From: Aphidius gifuensis
Taxonomy: Eukaryota > Arthropoda > Insecta > Hymenoptera > Braconidae
DNA: 64,000 nt
Assembly: GCF_014905175.1 (NCBI RefSeq)
Contig: NC_057788.1
Span: 28,986,154 to 29,050,153 of the forward strand
Reading direction: 5' to 3'
Shown: piece after piece, positions 1 through 10,657 of the stretch
Layout: each line of letters opens with the position of its first letter
How positions within the stretch are numbered: the first letter of the stretch is position 1
Notes under the pieces: generated by a model
Seen by the model: only the letters and a program-made list of their open reading frames with translations
Databases searched by the model: none
Told to the model about the DNA's origin: nothing
Made by a program: the position numbers and the translations under genes

Positions 1-759
1 TTTGGTAATATTAATGTAACACTTTTGAGTATGACTGCAATTGCCATAACCAGGTAAACAAAATTAAAAACTAAATAAAATTATTTACCAATAATTTATG
101 AATAAAAAATTAATTTTTAATATATTTACAGGTATTTCATGGTTTTAAAACCAACTGTTTATCCAAGATATTTTACTGATAAGAATGTCAGTACTACAAT
201 GATTTTAATTTGGATATTTAGTTACTTGGAACGTGTACCACCAACTTTTGATTTGTGGGGAACAATTGATGTTAATCCAAAAACATTTTCTTGTGGTAGT
301 TATAATCACCGACATCATTGGTTTGATCCAAATTATGTGCTCGCTATGATTGCATTTATTACACCATGTCTTGTTATGAGTTACTCATACGTATCGATTT
401 ATTTTAAAATTAAAAAAACACGTGAAAATGTTGAAATACATGATAGTAGAGCTACTAAAAATATTGAGAAAGAAAAAAAAATAACAAAACTTATGTTTAT
501 AATATTTGTTAGTTTTTTAATTTGTTTTTTACCATTAGTATTAATTGATTCAATTGATGATGAAAGATATCATCCAGAATTACATGTATTACATACAGTA
601 CTTAGTTGTGCAATTGTTTTTATTAATCCAATTATTTATGCTTGCTCAAATAAACGTTATAGAAATGCATACAAAGAAATTTTCAAAAGCAGTGGTAATG
701 GTAGTAGTAATCAACCAGATATCAGTTGCCAGACTCCACGTTGTTTGCCAACAAAATAA
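1..759 (+). CDS. Rhodopsin-family GPCR, Tre1/moody-like (5' partial)
   Basis: Two exons are visible: 1-53, ending in CAG|GTAAAC, and 132-759, starting after TTTACAG. They join in frame so that TM3 ends in a T-R-Y triplet at the usual DRY/NRY place. Exon 2 then carries TM4, a second extracellular loop with one Cys, TM5, a basic third intracellular loop, TM6 with the FLICFLPLVL core, and TM7 with NPIIYACSNKRYRNAYK, followed by a short Ser/Asn-rich tail. The NPIIYxxSN-RYRxAY ending resembles the insect Tre1 (trapped in endoderm-1) and moody receptors, which act at the plasma membrane in germ-cell migration and in glial barrier formation. TM1-TM3 lie left of the window. Class A GPCR is near certain; the subfamily is inferred from TM6-TM7. 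Confidence 0.85.
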
Positions 760-1598
760 ATTTCAAAACTAATTATTAATTTACGTATTTTAATTATAGA
801 TTGATTTTGAAAATTTAATTTTAATATTTTAAAATACTATTTCAGCTTATTTATTTGTGAATAAAAAAATTTTTCTTTCCTTTTTATTTATACTTGAATT
901 AGTTTTAATAAAAGTTGTATTAAAATTCTATAAAATTTATATAAAATAACAATAATAATGTCAATTTATTATTATATTTTTTTCATTATTTTTTCAAGAC
1001 GAAATAAATGAATAAATCTATCACAAGCAAATATTAAAATAAGAACATTATTTATTATTTTCTTTTAAACCTATAAAAAAAAAAAAATTTCATGAAAAAA
1101 ATTCAATAACAATAATAATGATAATAATAATAATTATTATTATTATATATTATTAATTAATTGATGAATTTCCAGATTCGTTACTTATTTAATTTCAAAA
1201 AAACACCAACAAAATTCTAAATATAAAAAAATTGTTTTTAAAATTAAAAATAAAAGAAAAAGTGTTAGATTTATAAACAGATATTTTAATTATTGATTAA
1301 TTTTTTAAACTTTTATTAATTGAAAGAAAACATTTTATTTTGGATTTTTTAAATATTATGAAGGTCATATGCTTACTTACAATTTCTTTGTGGAAACAGT
1401 TTATTATTTAGTAATGATAACCATTATAAATTTACTATTATTTTTTTTTCATTATATTGTGACAAAAAAAAAAAAAAAAATTAATTACAAGTTAATATTT
1501 GAATAAGAACATTTTTTATTTTCTTTTTATAAAAAAAAATAAAAGTATAATTTTATAATTAAAGTAAATAATGATAATAATAATATATTATTAATTGA
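760..1598. other. Convergent intergenic region / 3'UTRs
   Basis: AT-rich spacer between the stop codons of two convergent genes. It holds several AATAAA-like signals and simple AAT/ATT runs. A block near 1017-1160 (AAATATTAAAATAAGAACAT...) recurs in diverged form at about 1483-1598 (TAATATTTGAATAAGAACAT...). No open frame with coding character is seen. Confidence 0.5.
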
Positions 1599-4351
1599 TT
1601 ATTTTGGACAATCAAATATAATGTTATGTGATTTTGATAATGATTTGAAAATGCCATTACAATCTTCAAAAGAAACCCATATCAATAAAACTTCACTACG
1701 GCATTTCTCCAATTTAGATAAATCTTCGATAATTTCAATGCTTACCATTGTATTTTGAACAATTAAAAGTGTTAAATTATCTAAATTTTCAACAAGCTTA
1801 ATCACTGATCTATTAGAAATTTTGGTGCAACTTGATATATTTAAGTAAAACAATTTTTCAATAGATAAATTTGTAACTGATTGATCAGTAATCAGTTCAT
1901 TTTTTATTTCCAAACTACCTGCACTGAAACATTTTAAACCAAGATTGAAATATTTTAATTTACTCAAATTATTGATTGCAACCATACTATCATCTGTTAT
2001 ATTTGTAGCATGTATATCTAAATATCGTAGTTTCTTTGATTTATTACAGAGATTAATAAAAAATTCATCTGTAAAATTGTACCCCCAGCTAACACATATT
2101 ACCTTGAGATTTTTTAAATCAGTCAGAAACATATTGATTTGTTTATCAATCACTGAATGGCTATTTAGCGTGGAAGACACTAGACGTAGATTAGTTAAAT
2201 TTTCCAATTTATCTAACGACTGGATTAATACTTCACTCAATCGAAGGCCATTCACAATCAAATGGCTGAGAGCAATTAATTCAGGAAATACCTAAAAAAT
2301 AAATAATTTATTTTAAATTAAATGAAATTTTTTATTGGACATAATATAATATTCATTAAATGTTTATGAAACTTACAGATGCCAATGAATCTGGTAAGAA
2401 AGAATTATATTTTGATTGAAGATATAATTCTTTTAATGTTTTACCAACTTCTTTCAATGAATTGACCAAAGTCTCTGGGAGCGTTGAATTTTCACATAAC
2501 AAATTAATTATCAGTGTTTCAAGCTGAAACATTTTAAAAAAAGCATTTTTAAAATCCAGACTTTCCATTACTTCAAATTCTAATGAAAGTTTCTTGAGAC
2601 TTGGACAATTATCACGAATCAATGGCATTATTTCAGAATGGGGATATTTTCTTATATATAGTTCTGTTAAATTATATCCACAGAAGTTTATTACAAATCT
2701 TGAATCATTTAGGCTTTTATCATCATCTGGCGCCTCAAATTCAAATTTCGTAAAGCATGAATCAACCAATTTACCACTTCTATATTTGCATACTGAAAAA
2801 TTAATTCAATGTTATCATTAGTATTTATAATAATAATAATATAAAAATTTGTTCCGATAATTAAAATATATACTGTATTATTTTCTTACTTTTTTTAAAT
2901 TGAGGTTGAATTTTAAATAATGGACGCAACTGACTTATAATGTTTCTACGAAATTCTCTCAATTTTTCTTCTCTCTTGAAAAAATTCTTCTTGTACCTCT
3001 TATTATGAATTCTATTAGCTTCTTGGATCATTTTTGTCGTGATAACATCATTTATACATATTTTGTATATTGACCTTACCTATAAGAAGAAAATTAATTT
3101 ATTATTCAATTTAATACAGCAGCTTAAAAAAATCTGCAATAATTATTTAATTGTAATTTACTATTGATCTTGATATAATATAGCTATATATAATTTCAAT
3201 AACTTACATTATTTTGTACGTTTAAAATGTATTTTTTATGCCATTCATCTGAATGACTTGCATCCATCTCCATATTTATCTGACCTGGTTCAATCTTAAT
3301 TTTTTTTTGTTTCTCTTCAAAACACGAATAATCTTTTTGCCTTTTACTAAACCAAGAAGACTAGAAGAAATATGTGGAGGAGTACACAAATGAGTATATG
3401 TGACTACAAAATCTAGCTATGAAAGTGCCTTGAAAAAAAAAACGATGAATTATTATAACCTTAAATACAAAATTTAAAAATTTGATAAAAGATACTTGAT
3501 AAATGATTGCACTTTATACCTTTTTTTTCACCGCACGTTAATAAAATCGTATTTAACTTTACAAACTTGTCAAATAGAAAAATTGTGTAAAGGTAGGTTT
3601 CACCAAATATTAATTGCGCTACGAGTTGTGAAATATAATTTTCTCTCAAGATGTGGTATTTAGTTGAACTTCAACTACGCGTTTATTGACTGTATAATTA
3701 ACAGGACTTTAACCACGAGTGAACTTTAACGACTATTTAACTGTATTTAACGTTCACCAGGAGTTTCCATAAAAGAGCTTAACTTAATTCCCTTAATTCT
3801 CAAGCACTCTGAGCACTCTCAAGGAAAGCAGTACATGTAACTTTTGACACACGTGCAGTCGTGCACACAAAACACGTGTAGTGTGTACCTAAGCAATCAG
3901 CTGGTTTCTCTTTTGACTTTTGTTGTGATTTTTAACTTTGTCCATGCCCATGGGCCATGCTGTCTGTATTTATTATTTTTAAAAATTTGGCAGTTGCCAG
4001 TTTGTCGATGTGTGATTGTGTGTAGTGTTTGTGTTGTTTAATATATGCTTAGTATGTATCTGAAAGATATGTAGTATAGAAAAAAAAAAACAAAACAAAT
4101 ACAGGTATATGCAAAAAGAAAAAAAAATATAAATAAAAACTTACGAAGGGGTGAACTGCTGGTGAAATAAATCAGGTGGGAATGCCACAAAAGTGCCAGG
4201 TGTGAGACAACGTGCTGAATTGTTGAGGTGCATTAACAGGGCAATTTTTTTATTTACCTGAAATTGCAAATATAAATTATATTATTTTTTTTATATATTC
4301 GATTAATAAAGGTGTTGGTTCTTGGAGTCACTTTACCTGTGGTCGATACAT
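1599..4351 (-). CDS. Leucine-rich-repeat protein, RNI/F-box-LRR type, six exons
   Basis: Exon model on the minus strand: 4351-4337 (ATG TAT CGA CCA CAG), 4257-4145, 3346-3208, 3079-2890, 2792-2377 and 2291-1599. All introns are GT-AG and all phases agree, giving 521 aa. The first ~43 residues (LTPGTFVAFPPDLFHQQ) match nothing I know. Residues ~44-150 are basic and partly coiled. From about residue 180 irregular repeats of the pattern LKxLxLxx...NCP follow, as in the ribonuclease-inhibitor-like LRRs of F-box/LRR and AMN1 proteins (NCPSLKKLSLEF, LRYLDIHATNITDDSM, LFYLNISSCTKISNRS). No clear F-box is visible. It could be a substrate-recognition protein, but that is inference. The start is the weakest part of the model; an ATG inside exon 3 is the alternative. 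Confidence 0.75.
3655..3775. repeat. Possible MITE-like element inside an intron
   Basis: Within the second intron of the LRR gene lies a stretch less AT-rich than its surroundings. It contains related, partly palindromic pieces (GTTGAACTTCAAC, GTGAACTTTAACGAC, TAACGTTCAC) built around a GAACTT/GTTAA theme, and ends in CAGGAGTTTCCA. The dense self-similarity suggests a short non-autonomous element, but no clean terminal inverted repeat or target-site duplication could be fixed by eye. Confidence 0.3.
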
Positions 4352-5992
4352 TATTCCTGCTAATTGATGTTTCAGGTATTGTTATTGTTTACACTTTTAT
4401 TTTTATTGTTTTCATTCGAAAAATTTGTGTCCAAGTTGTCTGTGAATGTGCATGCAACAATTAATCACTTAATTATTGTCGTTAATAATATGTAGTATTT
4501 AAATATCCACGTATAATTTATTATTTATGTAATTGAAAGTTTCGTTCAGTTGTAATCATACTATACACCTGCTGACTTTACGCGTAGACTGATTGACGTG
4601 TTTGTTTACTTACTGAATTGTTGATATACTGATGATCCAGATATATTTTCCCGCAATTTTTTTTTTTGCAAATGCGCACGCAACAAATTAAAACACGTAT
4701 ATATATTTTTTTAAAAATCATTTAAATATTAATTATAACTAGAATTAATAATTACACTTTTTAAATTAAAAAATTAACAGAACCATGAATTTTTTTTTAT
4801 TCATTTTTCATTAAAAATATTTCAAGAAGCTAGAAAAATAATTCAAGTTATTTGAAAATGTTTTTTCATTGTCATAAATATATAGGTAAAATATATTGAT
4901 AAATTTTATTTTTTTTCTTGAATAGATAAATCGATAATAAATATTTTGTACGGGTAGAATATGCAGTAGTTTTTTTTATTTTTTGTTGAGTATTTTTTTT
5001 TTTTATTCATCTATTGAATGACTCATCATTAGCTGCAAAATTCACAGATAAGACGTTCTCCCGTACTTTCACGTACTTTAGCGGTTTTTTTTTTTTATTG
5101 AGTCAGGGTGGAAAGGTACGGTCTCCAAGGAGCGTCTGCGCCGGCTGTCCGACTGTCGCGTTCGGGCGTTCTAATCAAGCGCTTTGGAACGCTCACAACT
5201 TCCAAACAGTCGAGCAGCTGTATGATGAATATACTTTTGTTTTAAATAAAAATATAAATATTATAGATAATAGAGAAAAATTAATTTTGATAATAGCTGA
5301 TAAAGTTACTTAAGAATATTGTAGGAGAAAATGACAGAAAAATTAAAATAAAATGAAAAGCTGTTAGCAATTTGCATACAATAAAAAATGAGGGATATTT
5401 CTAAATATTAATAAATGGCCATTTAAACAATAATGATAAAAAATTTCATCGATTTTTCTGCCTTAATATACATCAGTTTGACTATTTTTTAAATTAAATT
5501 AAAAAAAAACTATGGTAAACATAAAAACATTAGTATACTGCACTAACACTTTACCAGCTAAACACATACAGTTAAAGAACTTATATATATGTGCGTGACT
5601 GCCCAGCGTCTACAGAAGCCTGACCCGGCTTTGGTCAGTCGAGCGTTCAGACTGGTTCAGACACGACTTCTGATTGCAGCGCTCCGAGCGCGAACGCGCC
5701 TTGACTTGTATTCTCGGGACGAGCAAGGACGAGCGGCTCTAAACGCGACAGTCGGACAGTAGACGCAGACCAACGCAGACGCTTCTTGGATACCGTACCT
5801 GAATCGACCCCTTCCATCTCTTTTTTTTTCCCTTAATATCTTACAGATAAGAACTATCTCTATTTTTGCATTCAACAACTGGACTTTGACAAGACTCGTT
5901 ATAAATAAATAAATAATTCTCTTCTGCTAAGTTATAAATTTTTAAATTTTGTATCAATTTAGTGTAACACTTGTATATTTTAGTGTTTAAAA
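4352..5992. other. Divergent intergenic region between two 5' ends
   Basis: Spacer between the minus-strand LRR gene and the plus-strand gene starting at 5993; promoters of both should lie here. Most of it is AT-rich with T-runs. Two GC-rich islands stand out (about 5105-5220 and 5600-5810) and are inverted copies of each other. Open frames crossing the islands are rejected as genes. Confidence 0.5.
5114..5800. repeat. GC-rich inverted repeat, possible foldback or TIR element
   Basis: Left arm 5114-5162 contains GGTACGGTCTCCAAGGAGCG, then GTCTGCGCCGG and CTGTCCGACTGTCGCGTT. The reverse complement of 5742-5800 contains GGTACGGTATCCAAGAAGCG, then GTCTGCGTTGG, a ~10-base insertion, and again CTGTCCGACTGTCGCGTT. 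The arms are about 50-59 bases and face each other across ~580 bases of mostly AT-rich DNA. Both arms and their inner flanks are far richer in GC than the rest of the window. A non-autonomous DNA transposon is the simplest reading; no transposase frame is present. Confidence 0.55.
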
Positions 5993-6928
5993 ATGAAGTC
6001 TTCATTTAGTGATAATATTAAAAAAATTTGTGGTGATTTAAAAAGTTCTTTAAAATTAAAAAAAAGGTATTTTTTTCATTCAAATATTTTATGTCAATTC
6101 TTAAAAATCATTAAAACATTGTCACTATTTTTGTCCTTAGTGTGTATTATTTAAAATAAAAAAATATATGAAATTATAATAATGTTAATTTTTTTATATT
6201 TTTCAGAAACAGTGTGCTTTTACCAAAAAAAACCGATTCAATTAGTGCGAAACTTAAAAAACAGCTATTACGACCATTAAAGAAAAAAAATTGTCCTCTA
6301 TCTTTAGCTCCAATGAAAAATAATCAAGAACAAAAAAATAGTTGTGTAGGAACTTTATTCAAGCCAATTAAATGTTCACCATGTTCACCAAAGATTAATA
6401 AAAATTGCATCAACTCAAATAATGATGATGATTTTGGAGTTGACTGCGCCTCAGGTAAAAATATTTCCTTTAAAATTTATAAATTTCTTTAAGCACTATT
6501 TATGTTTCTATATTTATTAATTATTTTTTTTTCTGCTTATAGATTCAACAAGTTACAGTTCACTGTTATCTTCACCACCATCATCATCAGGCTCGTTTGA
6601 TTCTGGAATTAATAGAAAATTCGAATCAAATAATTCACTTCAAAATGACATTAACTTACCTCAAGATAATCTACCTCAAAAATTGCCAATAGAAAGACAA
6701 TTTGAAACAACTAGATGTAATTTAAATGACAAATTTAAATCTGATAATTCACTTGACAACTCACGGCATAAATTTTGTTATTATGATTTAAAATCAAAGC
6801 AACAGTCTTTACCAATTTCTCGAGTACTTGATGACTATGACATTGCTCATCTTCTTGGACAGACAGAATATTTATCGTACCTTGAAAAATCAAAGGAAAA
6901 TAACGACAAATGGAGAAACACTTGGTGA
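5993..6928 (+). CDS. Unrecognised 235-aa protein, three exons
   Basis: Exons 5993-6066, 6207-6454 and 6543-6928 join through GT-AG introns in consistent phase to a 235-aa protein. It begins MKSSFSDNIKKICGDLKSS and ends at TGA after KENNDKWRNTW. The N-terminal half is Lys-rich with several Cys (PIKCSPCSPKINKNC). The middle is Ser/Pro/Asn-rich and probably disordered. The C-terminal ~60 residues look more ordered (ISRVLDDYDIAHLLGQTEYL) and may be the conserved core. There is no signal peptide or membrane segment, so a cytosolic or nuclear protein is likely. I do not recognise a family. The start is the first ATG, with several in-frame stops upstream. Confidence 0.75.
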
Positions 6929-7907
6929 TATAAATTTCTTTAGATAATTATTCTCAAAATTATATATAAATTATGTAAATTAATTTCAAATTTTAATTTA
7001 TTGCTATATTTAAAAAACTATTTAAATGTTAATTATTTATAAAAAAAAAAAGAAAGACTGTTTAATTAAAAAATAAACTTAAATTTATCTGTGAAAATAA
7101 ATATTATTTAAATTAAATGTAATTATTGTTTTGTTATTTAATCTTTTTTTTTTTTTTTAAATTGAATTTTTCACGGGAAAAAATGGCTGCAAACATGGCT
7201 CCCGAATTTTTTGTTTATCATGTTGGCTAACATGAATATATTTTTTCCAAAGCAATTTATTAATTTTTTTTCTCTGTTGTTATTTAAAATTTAAATTAAT
7301 CGCAAAATTTAGAGAAAAAAATTAAATTAATCAACCAAATATCAGTTTACAAACTCCACGTTGTTTCAAATAAATTTCAAAAATAATTATAGGTATTATT
7401 CTATGTATTTTAATTAAAGATTGAATTTTAAATTAAATTTTTTTAAATCCTTTTATTGATATTTTAATTAAAAATTTATTATTAAAAAGTATATTAATAA
7501 TTCAAGTTTCTTATAAATAATTTTAAAATATTGCGCTTTTAAATTTTAGGAAGTTTTAACTTTGTAAATTCGCCATTTTGTTTTGGGGAAATAAAAACTT
7601 GGGGATTTTAATTGCCATTTACGGGGCAGCCATATTGTTAAAAAATTGTTTGCACTTTGCAACTTAATATTATAAATAAATAAATATTATAAATAATGTT
7701 GTTCAATCTTCATAATAATAACATAATAGTCAACAACATGATGTTGTGTTGACTGTTTATTTATCAAAAACGTTATAATAATTATTAAAAAATACTATAG
7801 GTACCTATACATTGTAAAATATCAAAATTAAGTGAAAATTATTAATGTGAGGTTATGTTATAAAGTTATTTATTGAAATTTTTTTAATAAACAATATAAT
7901 ATTAAAA
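6929..7907 (+). other. Intergenic region upstream of CD2BP2
   Basis: Contains the 3'UTR of the upstream gene (AATAAA-like signal near 7072), a T-run at 7145-7159, a copy of the GPCR 3' end at about 7329-7440, and an imperfect hairpin near 7721-7749 (GTCAACAACAT / ATGTTGTGTTGAC). The CD2BP2 promoter should lie in the last few hundred bases; no clear TATA box is seen. Confidence 0.45.
7329..7440 (+). pseudogene. Copy of the GPCR C-terminal coding end and 3'UTR
   Basis: AATCAACCAAATATCAG, then ACTCCACGTTGTTT, AAATAAATTTCAAAA, TAATTAT and GTATTTTAATTA occur in the same order and orientation as at 709-800, where they encode the last residues and the first part of the 3'UTR of the GPCR. Small deletions, including loss of the stop-proximal codons, show that this copy is not functional. 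No counterpart of TM7 is visible to its left. Confidence 0.7.
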
Positions 7908-9260
7908 ATGTCGAAACGTAAATATGATGATGTATTGACTGACGAGAAAAATTGGTCGGAAGTAACAAAGCCAGATGCATTCAAGCATTCACTTGATTCC
8001 GATGAAGATGATGATGAAGCTGTTAATGAAAATTACAATATTTTGGATGAACAAGAAATTGAAGGTAATGATTTTTCAACATGAAACATGTAAATGTTAA
8101 TTATGCAATTGTATGATAATATTATTTTGTTCATTATTCAGGAGCTGAAGATGGCCCAATGGCATCAGAAGCAAATGTTGGATTTACTGCTTTTAACATG
8201 AAAGAAGAAATGGAAGAAGGACATTTTGATAAAGACGGTCATTACTTATTTAAAAAAGATAAAGAAGTCAGGGATAATTGGCTGGATGACATTGACTGGG
8301 TCAAGGTAACATATTGCAAAATAAAAATCATACACAATTATCATTGTTATCATCCATTCAAGTATTGAAATTTTATTTTTATCATTTGTTATCTTTTTAG
8401 ATTAAGCCCAGAAGTGATGCTGAAACAAAAAATGAAAATGAAAAAGGACTGGCTGATAGTGATAGTGATGATGATGTTGATGAAAATATCACGTTTGATC
8501 CATCAACATTGTACAAAGAGATTTTGGATTTTTTAAAACCTGGTGAAACTGTTACAAAAGCTCTTTGTCGACTTGGTACAAAAAAAAAAAAAGATTATTA
8601 TTATTATTTTTCTATTGATGAATTAATTTTATTTACAATGATAAATTGATGTTTATTTTAAAGGTAAAGGAAAAAAAAAAATATCATCAGCTGAAAGATG
8701 GAAAAGAAAAAAAGCTGGTCTAAGTGAAATTGATGAAAATTCAGAGAAAATAATTAAATTAACTGAGCTTGCTAATGAGCTATTATCAAGAACTGGAAAT
8801 ATGGATATTTATCAAGACAGTTATGAATCAATAAAGCATAAAGTATGTAAATTTAATGACGTTTATTTATAAACATTGGAAAATATATATATAATAAATT
8901 TGTTAATTTTATTATTTGTTTAAGGTTGATCAAGCAAACAAACAAGATTTAAATAACACTGAATTAGACATGTATGCTGATGACTTTGATAGTAAAGAAC
9001 AAGGTAAGCTTGATGAACCATCAACATCAAATCAAACTGACGATGACAATATTAAAAAAAATCTACTTGAACAACCGACAAGTTGGGAATTAAAATGGTC
9101 CCAAAATGATGATGCTGAAGTAAATGGTCCTCATACCACTGAGCAAATGTTTGCTTGGGCTAATGAAGGATACTTTAAAGACAAGGGTTGGGTACGTCGT
9201 ACTGGACAAAATGGACAGTTTTATACAGCATCAAGAGTTGATTTTGAAATTTACATGTGA
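7908..9260 (+). CDS. CD2BP2: CD2 antigen cytoplasmic tail-binding protein 2 homologue (GYF domain, U5 snRNP)
   Basis: Five exons (7908-8064, 8142-8305, 8401-8575, 8664-8842, 8925-9260) with GT-AG introns and consistent phases give 336 aa, close to the ~340 aa of animal CD2BP2. Acidic N-terminal segments (DSDEDDDEA) are followed by the family block GFTAFNMKEEMEEGHFDKDG and the W-LDDIDWV stretch. The C-terminal ~60 residues form a GYF domain: WELKW, the G-P-H-T-TEQMFAWANEGYF signature, then VRRTGQNGQFYTASRVDFEIY. The family (Lin1 in yeast, holn1 in fly) binds proline-rich ligands such as SmB/SmN and is a component of the U5 snRNP before tri-snRNP assembly; it acts in the nucleus. The gene is complete. 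Confidence 0.95.
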
Positions 9261-9287
9261 TTATTTAATAATAAAATAAATATAAAT

Positions 9288-9335
9288 ACAACAACAAAAA
9301 CAATAACAATAACAACAACAACAACAACAACAACT
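9288..9335 (+). repeat. (CAA)n microsatellite
   Basis: An imperfect CAA/AAC tract just after the CD2BP2 stop codon, in the space between two convergent genes. It lies in presumed 3'UTR sequence. Confidence 0.85.
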
Positions 9336-9388
9336 ACAATTGACTTTTTATTTTATTATAATTTTATTATTTATCATTTTATGTTTCA

Positions 9389-10657
9389 TTATTTCATATT
9401 ATTATTTTTTTTCATATTCAAGTTATCCCATTGTAATCTTCGACGTCGAAATTTAACTGTTTTTTCATCACTACAATTTGAATGGGATTTTGTACAATCA
9501 TTGATAGCAGTACTTGAAAAAGATATAAAAATATAATTAACAATTATTCATGAATCATCGTGGGTGAGTGTTTTTAAATATATTTTTTAAAATTACCTTA
9601 AATTTGTTGATGATATTGTTAGTTTTTTTAATTGACATAAAAAACGTTTTTGGCAATTTTCATTTGACATATTAATTAAAGAATATATTATGTTCTCAAT
9701 GTTATTTATAAAATGAGGTTCTTGATAAAATAAAGTGGGTGAATAATTATTCTTGTCAGATCGAGAGTAATAGCTCGGGGCAGAAGACCATTCATTACCA
9801 TATTCTTCGTGTTTAACATGATCATGTTGAAATGGATAATGTCCTGAAATATTTAAAATATATTTTTTTTTAATTATATTATTTATTTATCTAAAGCAAT
9901 TTCATTCACAAAAATAATTTGAAAATTATTTTAATTATTTTTTAAAAATAGTTTCAATTATTTTTTAACGATAGGTCAATTATTGCTTTTTGCAAAATTA
10001 AATTTAAATTCATACCGTGTTCAAATATTGGTCCTTCAATAATTGGATAATTATTATCTTTATAAAGATAATTTGAATATTTATAAATACCAAAAAATTT
10101 AAGTGCCAAAAATCCAACTCCAATTATTGTCATAACAACCAATATAATTTTTATTTTAAATATCACAAATGCAGCAATGCTTTGTACACCTCCAAGCACT
10201 AAAAATAATAATCCATTGATATAACTAATTAAATTTCATACAGATTAAAAAAATATATACTTTAATATAAATATTTTTTTTTTAATATATTTTTTTTATT
10301 AAAACAAAAAAGTTTGTTTAATTACACCCAAGACCATGAAGAGGATTGAAATAAACACTGCTAAATCCGCCTTTTCTCACTGAAAGTTTAAAAATAAAAG
10401 AAAAAAAAAAAAATAGCCCTCAGAAAAAAAAGTATAATAATAACAGAACCAAGAAAGAATATTAAAGAAATAAAATAGAATTTTTTTTTTTTTTGTTTAA
10501 AAAAGATTATATAAGTTTACTTACAAAAAAGCAATTCGTGTTTTCCTTTTTTTCTTGGATGATAAATATCACGAAAAGTTTTTTTATCATCATAATCATC
10601 AGCAATGCAACAACTGATGATGCAGCATAAAATAAAATAAAATAATAAAACTTTCAT
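9389..10657 (-). CDS. Signal-peptide, single-pass membrane protein, ~243 aa, five exons
   Basis: Minus-strand exons: 10657-10525 (signal peptide MKVLLFYFILCCIISCCIA, then a basic-acidic stretch), a short exon starting at 10379, 10198-10016 (hydrophobic segment, IKIILVVMTIIGVGFLALKF), 9843-9597, and 9512-9389 ending in TAA. Exons 1, 3, 4 and 5 agree in phase. Exon 2 is uncertain: its better-looking donor (GTGTAAT at 10327) breaks the frame into exon 3, while a weaker donor (GTCTTG at 10334) keeps it and gives exon 10379-10335. The part after the membrane segment is Tyr/His-rich with a Cys pair near the C-terminus and a final Arg-Arg cluster. Secretory-pathway targeting is clear; I do not recognise the family. 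Confidence 0.7.

Noticed and set aside
3461..3649. 62-aa minus-strand frame inside the LRR gene
   Set aside because: It lies in the second intron; the exon junctions on both sides agree in phase without it.
5014..5313. 99-aa open frame across the left GC-rich island
   Set aside because: It gains its length from the inverted-repeat arm, has poly-Phe from a T-run, no splice context and no family resemblance.
5657..5878. 73-aa minus-strand frame across the right GC-rich island
   Set aside because: It is the mirror of the frame in the left arm (shared VCxxCPTVAF string), which reflects the repeat and not a protein gene.
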